Shown one piece after another: positions 5,673 to 7,725 of a stretch of DNA of 7,725 nucleotides. The notes under the pieces are model-generated. The model saw only the letters and a list, made by a program, of their open reading frames with translations. It was not told where the DNA came from and made no database searches. The stretch covers positions 1 to 7,725 of the forward strand of contig DAOWMA010000084.1 in the NCBI GenBank assembly GCA_030643345.1, written 5' to 3'. Numbering within the stretch: the stretch's first letter is position 1; every line of letters begins with the position of its first letter. The position numbers and the translations under genes were made by a program. The stretch comes from Spirochaetaceae bacterium (GTDB lineage: Bacteria; Spirochaetota; Spirochaetia; B11-G9).

Positions 5673-7725
5673 TTACTGAACATGTTCCATTAACGTAGTT
5701 ACCGGAACTATATCATAACCCTGTGTAAGCAAACCATTTATCAAAAGATCAAGATTTTGAAATAGATAATCATCTCTTCCACGTACAGTCTGGCCAATAC
5801 GAATTGGAATAATAGATCCCTGTTTCTTATCTGACATTATATTTTCAATAATATCCATCGTAGATATATGCATTGAATCTCCCGCACAATCAGATGAGGG
5901 GACCCAATCCAGGGGATTCACATCCCTCCCGATATAAACATAATCCATAGATGATGATGCTTTAATGATATCACTGTTTATATAATAATAGGGTGAATGC
6001 CATAATAACGATAACTCCTTTCCTGTCAATAGGAAATAATCATCTTCATTCTTTGCAAGCCCCCTTTTAATGAAATTTTCATCAAGATTAAACTTTGCAT
6101 CTGTCATATTAAAGTATACATAAAACATCGATCCTATTTCATGCCCTGAAAGGCTAAGCTCCTTTACAGCTTCAGGATTACGACGCATAAACTCACCATT
6201 TATAAAAAATGTACTCCGAATACCATACTCTGCCAGAATAGTAAGAACCTCGGTAAGACCCTCTACAGAATCAACTGCATTAAAAACCAGAGATACTTCT
6301 CTTCTTCTTATACGGGAACCATGACTAAAATTCTGAAGGTCCCACTGATCTTCTTCTTCAGGAAATGGTTCATACAATGTTTTAGGTGGGGGGAAAAGAG
6401 CTTTTGTACCATAACCCGCAATATCCCTTACCATTATTGTATTTTCATAGCAGCCCGACGCACTTACTTCCAGATAAACCCGCCTGTCAGCTGAGAATAC
6501 TAAAGGAGTAAGGAGCTCCATCTCTGTAACACTGACCCAATTTTCATTTTCATCAAGCTTACTGGCAACTCCGTTAAGACTGGTATAAATATATCCATCC
6601 TGTCCATACCCATACTCCCCGGCCTGGGACAAAGTAACAATTCTGCTGTCCCCTGATTCTGCATTGACCAACTCTGTATAGTATGCACCTGAAACCAGAA
6701 TCTCCTCATTATCTCTCCACATTACATGAAAAGGTTTCGGATGTTCAAACTTTTTTATATAAGTCCATGCAGTGTAATCCTTTAGCTCAATACTATCTTT
6801 TCTCATTAAGATAATATTTTTTTCATCATCTGAGAGAACAATATCCTCAACCCCTGCATCTTCTGTCTGCGAAAAACTTAAGGCATCATCCTGGGATACA
6901 AGATCTATACGAAAAATGGAAGAATCGAACCCACCATCCAGAATCGATGTTGCAAGAATAGTGATAAGATCTTCACTGGACCATATTACCCGTTTAATAT
7001 TTGTATTTCTGGGTAGAAACAAATATGGAAGCGATTTAATATCGCCAGTAGACTGATAGTCATCTGTCTTCAAAAAATAGAGAAACAGGTTTCGCCCGCC
7101 TCTGTTAAGAAGAATCTTTTTACCATCAGGGGATATATCAAAACTGTCAAAGTTTGGATCAAATGTAAAGGGAACTTTTCCAATCATGGTCCCTATACCG
7201 AATAATCCACTGTAAATAGACTGGGTAAAAAACTCTGCTGAATTAATTTTATAAACTCTATATTGATTAATGTAGTAAAGATCATTTCTTAATGACCATT
7301 TAACATTTGCAATGCCACCCTCACCAATTGAACGAAAATCTTCGGCAATAAGTCTGGAATTTTCAAACTGATCAATAGAAAAGTAATATAAAGATCCTTT
7401 CTTCGAATAGATAAAATACTCAGAATCAGAAGACCATCTTGCAACCGTATCATCCAGAGAAAACTCATTCTCTGTTGATATTACAACCTCTTTCCGGTCT
7501 GCAACACTAAACAAAACAAGATCAGCATAAGCATAACTTACAGGTCTGTAATAAAGAAGATATTGACCATCCGGCGAAGCTTCCACATTTGAAATCTTAC
7601 CATTTTGAATCTCTTCACCATTCTCAAAAGAGGTGAATTCCTCTACTGCCTGCAAATTAAGAAGTTCCTCATCGGTCCGGAATATTCCAAAGCGGTTTTC
7701 AATCTGCAGTTTCCTGCCGCCTTCC
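5673..7725 (-). CDS. Beta-propeller protein with a C-terminal degenerate NodB/polysaccharide deacetylase domain, N-terminus outside window
   Basis: The reading frame is open to the right edge: 683 residues are visible, numbered here from the codon at 7724. An in-frame TTG at 7655 is not needed as a start because protein-like sequence continues upstream of it. Residues up to about 450 carry roughly eight propeller-type repeats of the 'SPDGxxLLY' kind, at about 49, 97, 143, 197, 248, 297, 336 and 410, as in TolB/WD40-like propellers. From about 475 to 680 the sequence follows the NodB fold: SLVFNAVDS, STFFINGEFM, SGHEIGSMFYVYF, LTGKEL, WHSPYYY, IIPIRIG and a final GYDIVPVTTL. The first motif's TFDD reads VFNA, and the metal-binding His pair (H-x3-H) after GHEIGS reads M and Y/F, so deacetylase activity looks lost. 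A binding or scaffold role at the cell envelope is possible. A signal peptide, if any, lies off-window. A 104-base gap separates it from fliS. Confidence 0.88.
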   Translation of the reverse strand, partial: EGGRKLQIENRFGIFRTDEELLNLQAVEEFTSFENGEEIQNGKISNVEASPDGQYLLYYRPVSYAYADLVLFSVADRKEVVISTENEFSLDDTVARWSSDSEYFIYSKKGSLYYFSIDQFENSRLIAEDFRSIGEGGIANVKWSLRNDLYYINQYRVYKINSAEFFTQSIYSGLFGIGTMIGKVPFTFDPNFDSFDISPDGKKILLNRGGRNLFLYFLKTDDYQSTGDIKSLPYLFLPRNTNIKRVIWSSEDLITILATSILDGGFDSSIFRIDLVSQDDALSFSQTEDAGVEDIVLSDDEKNIILMRKDSIELKDYTAWTYIKKFEHPKPFHVMWRDNEEILVSGAYYTELVNAESGDSRIVTLSQAGEYGYGQDGYIYTSLNGVASKLDENENWVSVTEMELLTPLVFSADRRVYLEVSASGCYENTIMVRDIAGYGTKALFPPPKTLYEPFPEEEDQWDLQNFSHGSRIRRREVSLVFNAVDSVEGLTEVLTILAEYGIRSTFFINGEFMRRNPEAVKELSLSGHEIGSMFYVYFNMTDAKFNLDENFIKRGLAKNEDDYFLLTGKELSLLWHSPYYYINSDIIKASSSMDYVYIGRDVNPLDWVPSSDCAGDSMHISTMDIIENIMSDKKQGSIIPIRIGQTVRGRDDYLFQNLDLLINGLLTQGYDIVPVTTLMEHVQ

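Noticed and set aside
6500..6709. Alternative-frame minus-strand open frame inside the propeller gene
   Set aside because: The main frame carries the repeat pattern; this one has no recognisable features or ribosome binding site.
7653..7655. TTG as the start of the propeller/NodB-like gene
   Set aside because: The frame stays open with protein-like sequence to the window edge, and no ribosome binding site precedes the TTG, so the gene most likely starts off-window.
7679..7688. Perfect palindrome GGAATATTCC
   Set aside because: It falls within coding sequence and a 10-base palindrome can occur by chance; no second copy was noticed.

Overview
The window is a compact, A+T-rich bacterial segment with every supported gene on the minus strand, so transcription runs from the high coordinates to the low ones. 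The gene content fits a flagellated bacterium, and I favour a spirochaete: FliS has an unusual Gly-rich tail, CoaE has a non-canonical 'GKYCSGKN' nucleotide loop of a kind I associate from memory with that phylum, and a flagellar chaperone pair sits directly against polA and coaE. The phylum is an inference from sequence flavour, not from a marker gene.

Layout in transcription order. (1) 7725-5673: the 3' part of a gene for a beta-propeller protein ending in a NodB/polysaccharide-deacetylase fold whose metal-binding and catalytic residues appear to be gone; its start lies beyond the right edge. (2) 5672-5569: a 104-base intergenic gap with a good sigma70-type promoter (TTGCAA, 17 bases, TATATT) and a strong Shine-Dalgarno. 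(3) fliS (GTG start), the flagellin chaperone. (4) A small helical protein, probably a FlgN/FliT-type flagellar chaperone. (5) polA, a full three-domain DNA polymerase I with an intact proofreading site. (6) coaE, dephospho-CoA kinase (GTG start). (7) A membrane-anchored SPOR-domain protein. (8) The 5' two-thirds or so of a KamA/EpmB-family radical SAM gene, running off the left edge.

Genes 3 to 8 are separated by at most 13 bases, or overlap (ATGA between the chaperone and polA; TAA immediately followed by GTG between polA and coaE), so they look like one operon driven from the promoter before fliS. The operon joins flagellar export, DNA repair/replication, coenzyme A synthesis, cell-wall binding and a radical SAM aminomutase. 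That looks more like a growth-linked housekeeping cluster than a single pathway.

I see no RNA genes, mobile elements, CRISPR arrays or phage genes. The most unusual items are the degenerate deacetylase domain fused to a propeller, the altered P-loop and lost 'PLL' motif in CoaE, and the Arg-to-Val change in motif A of Pol I.
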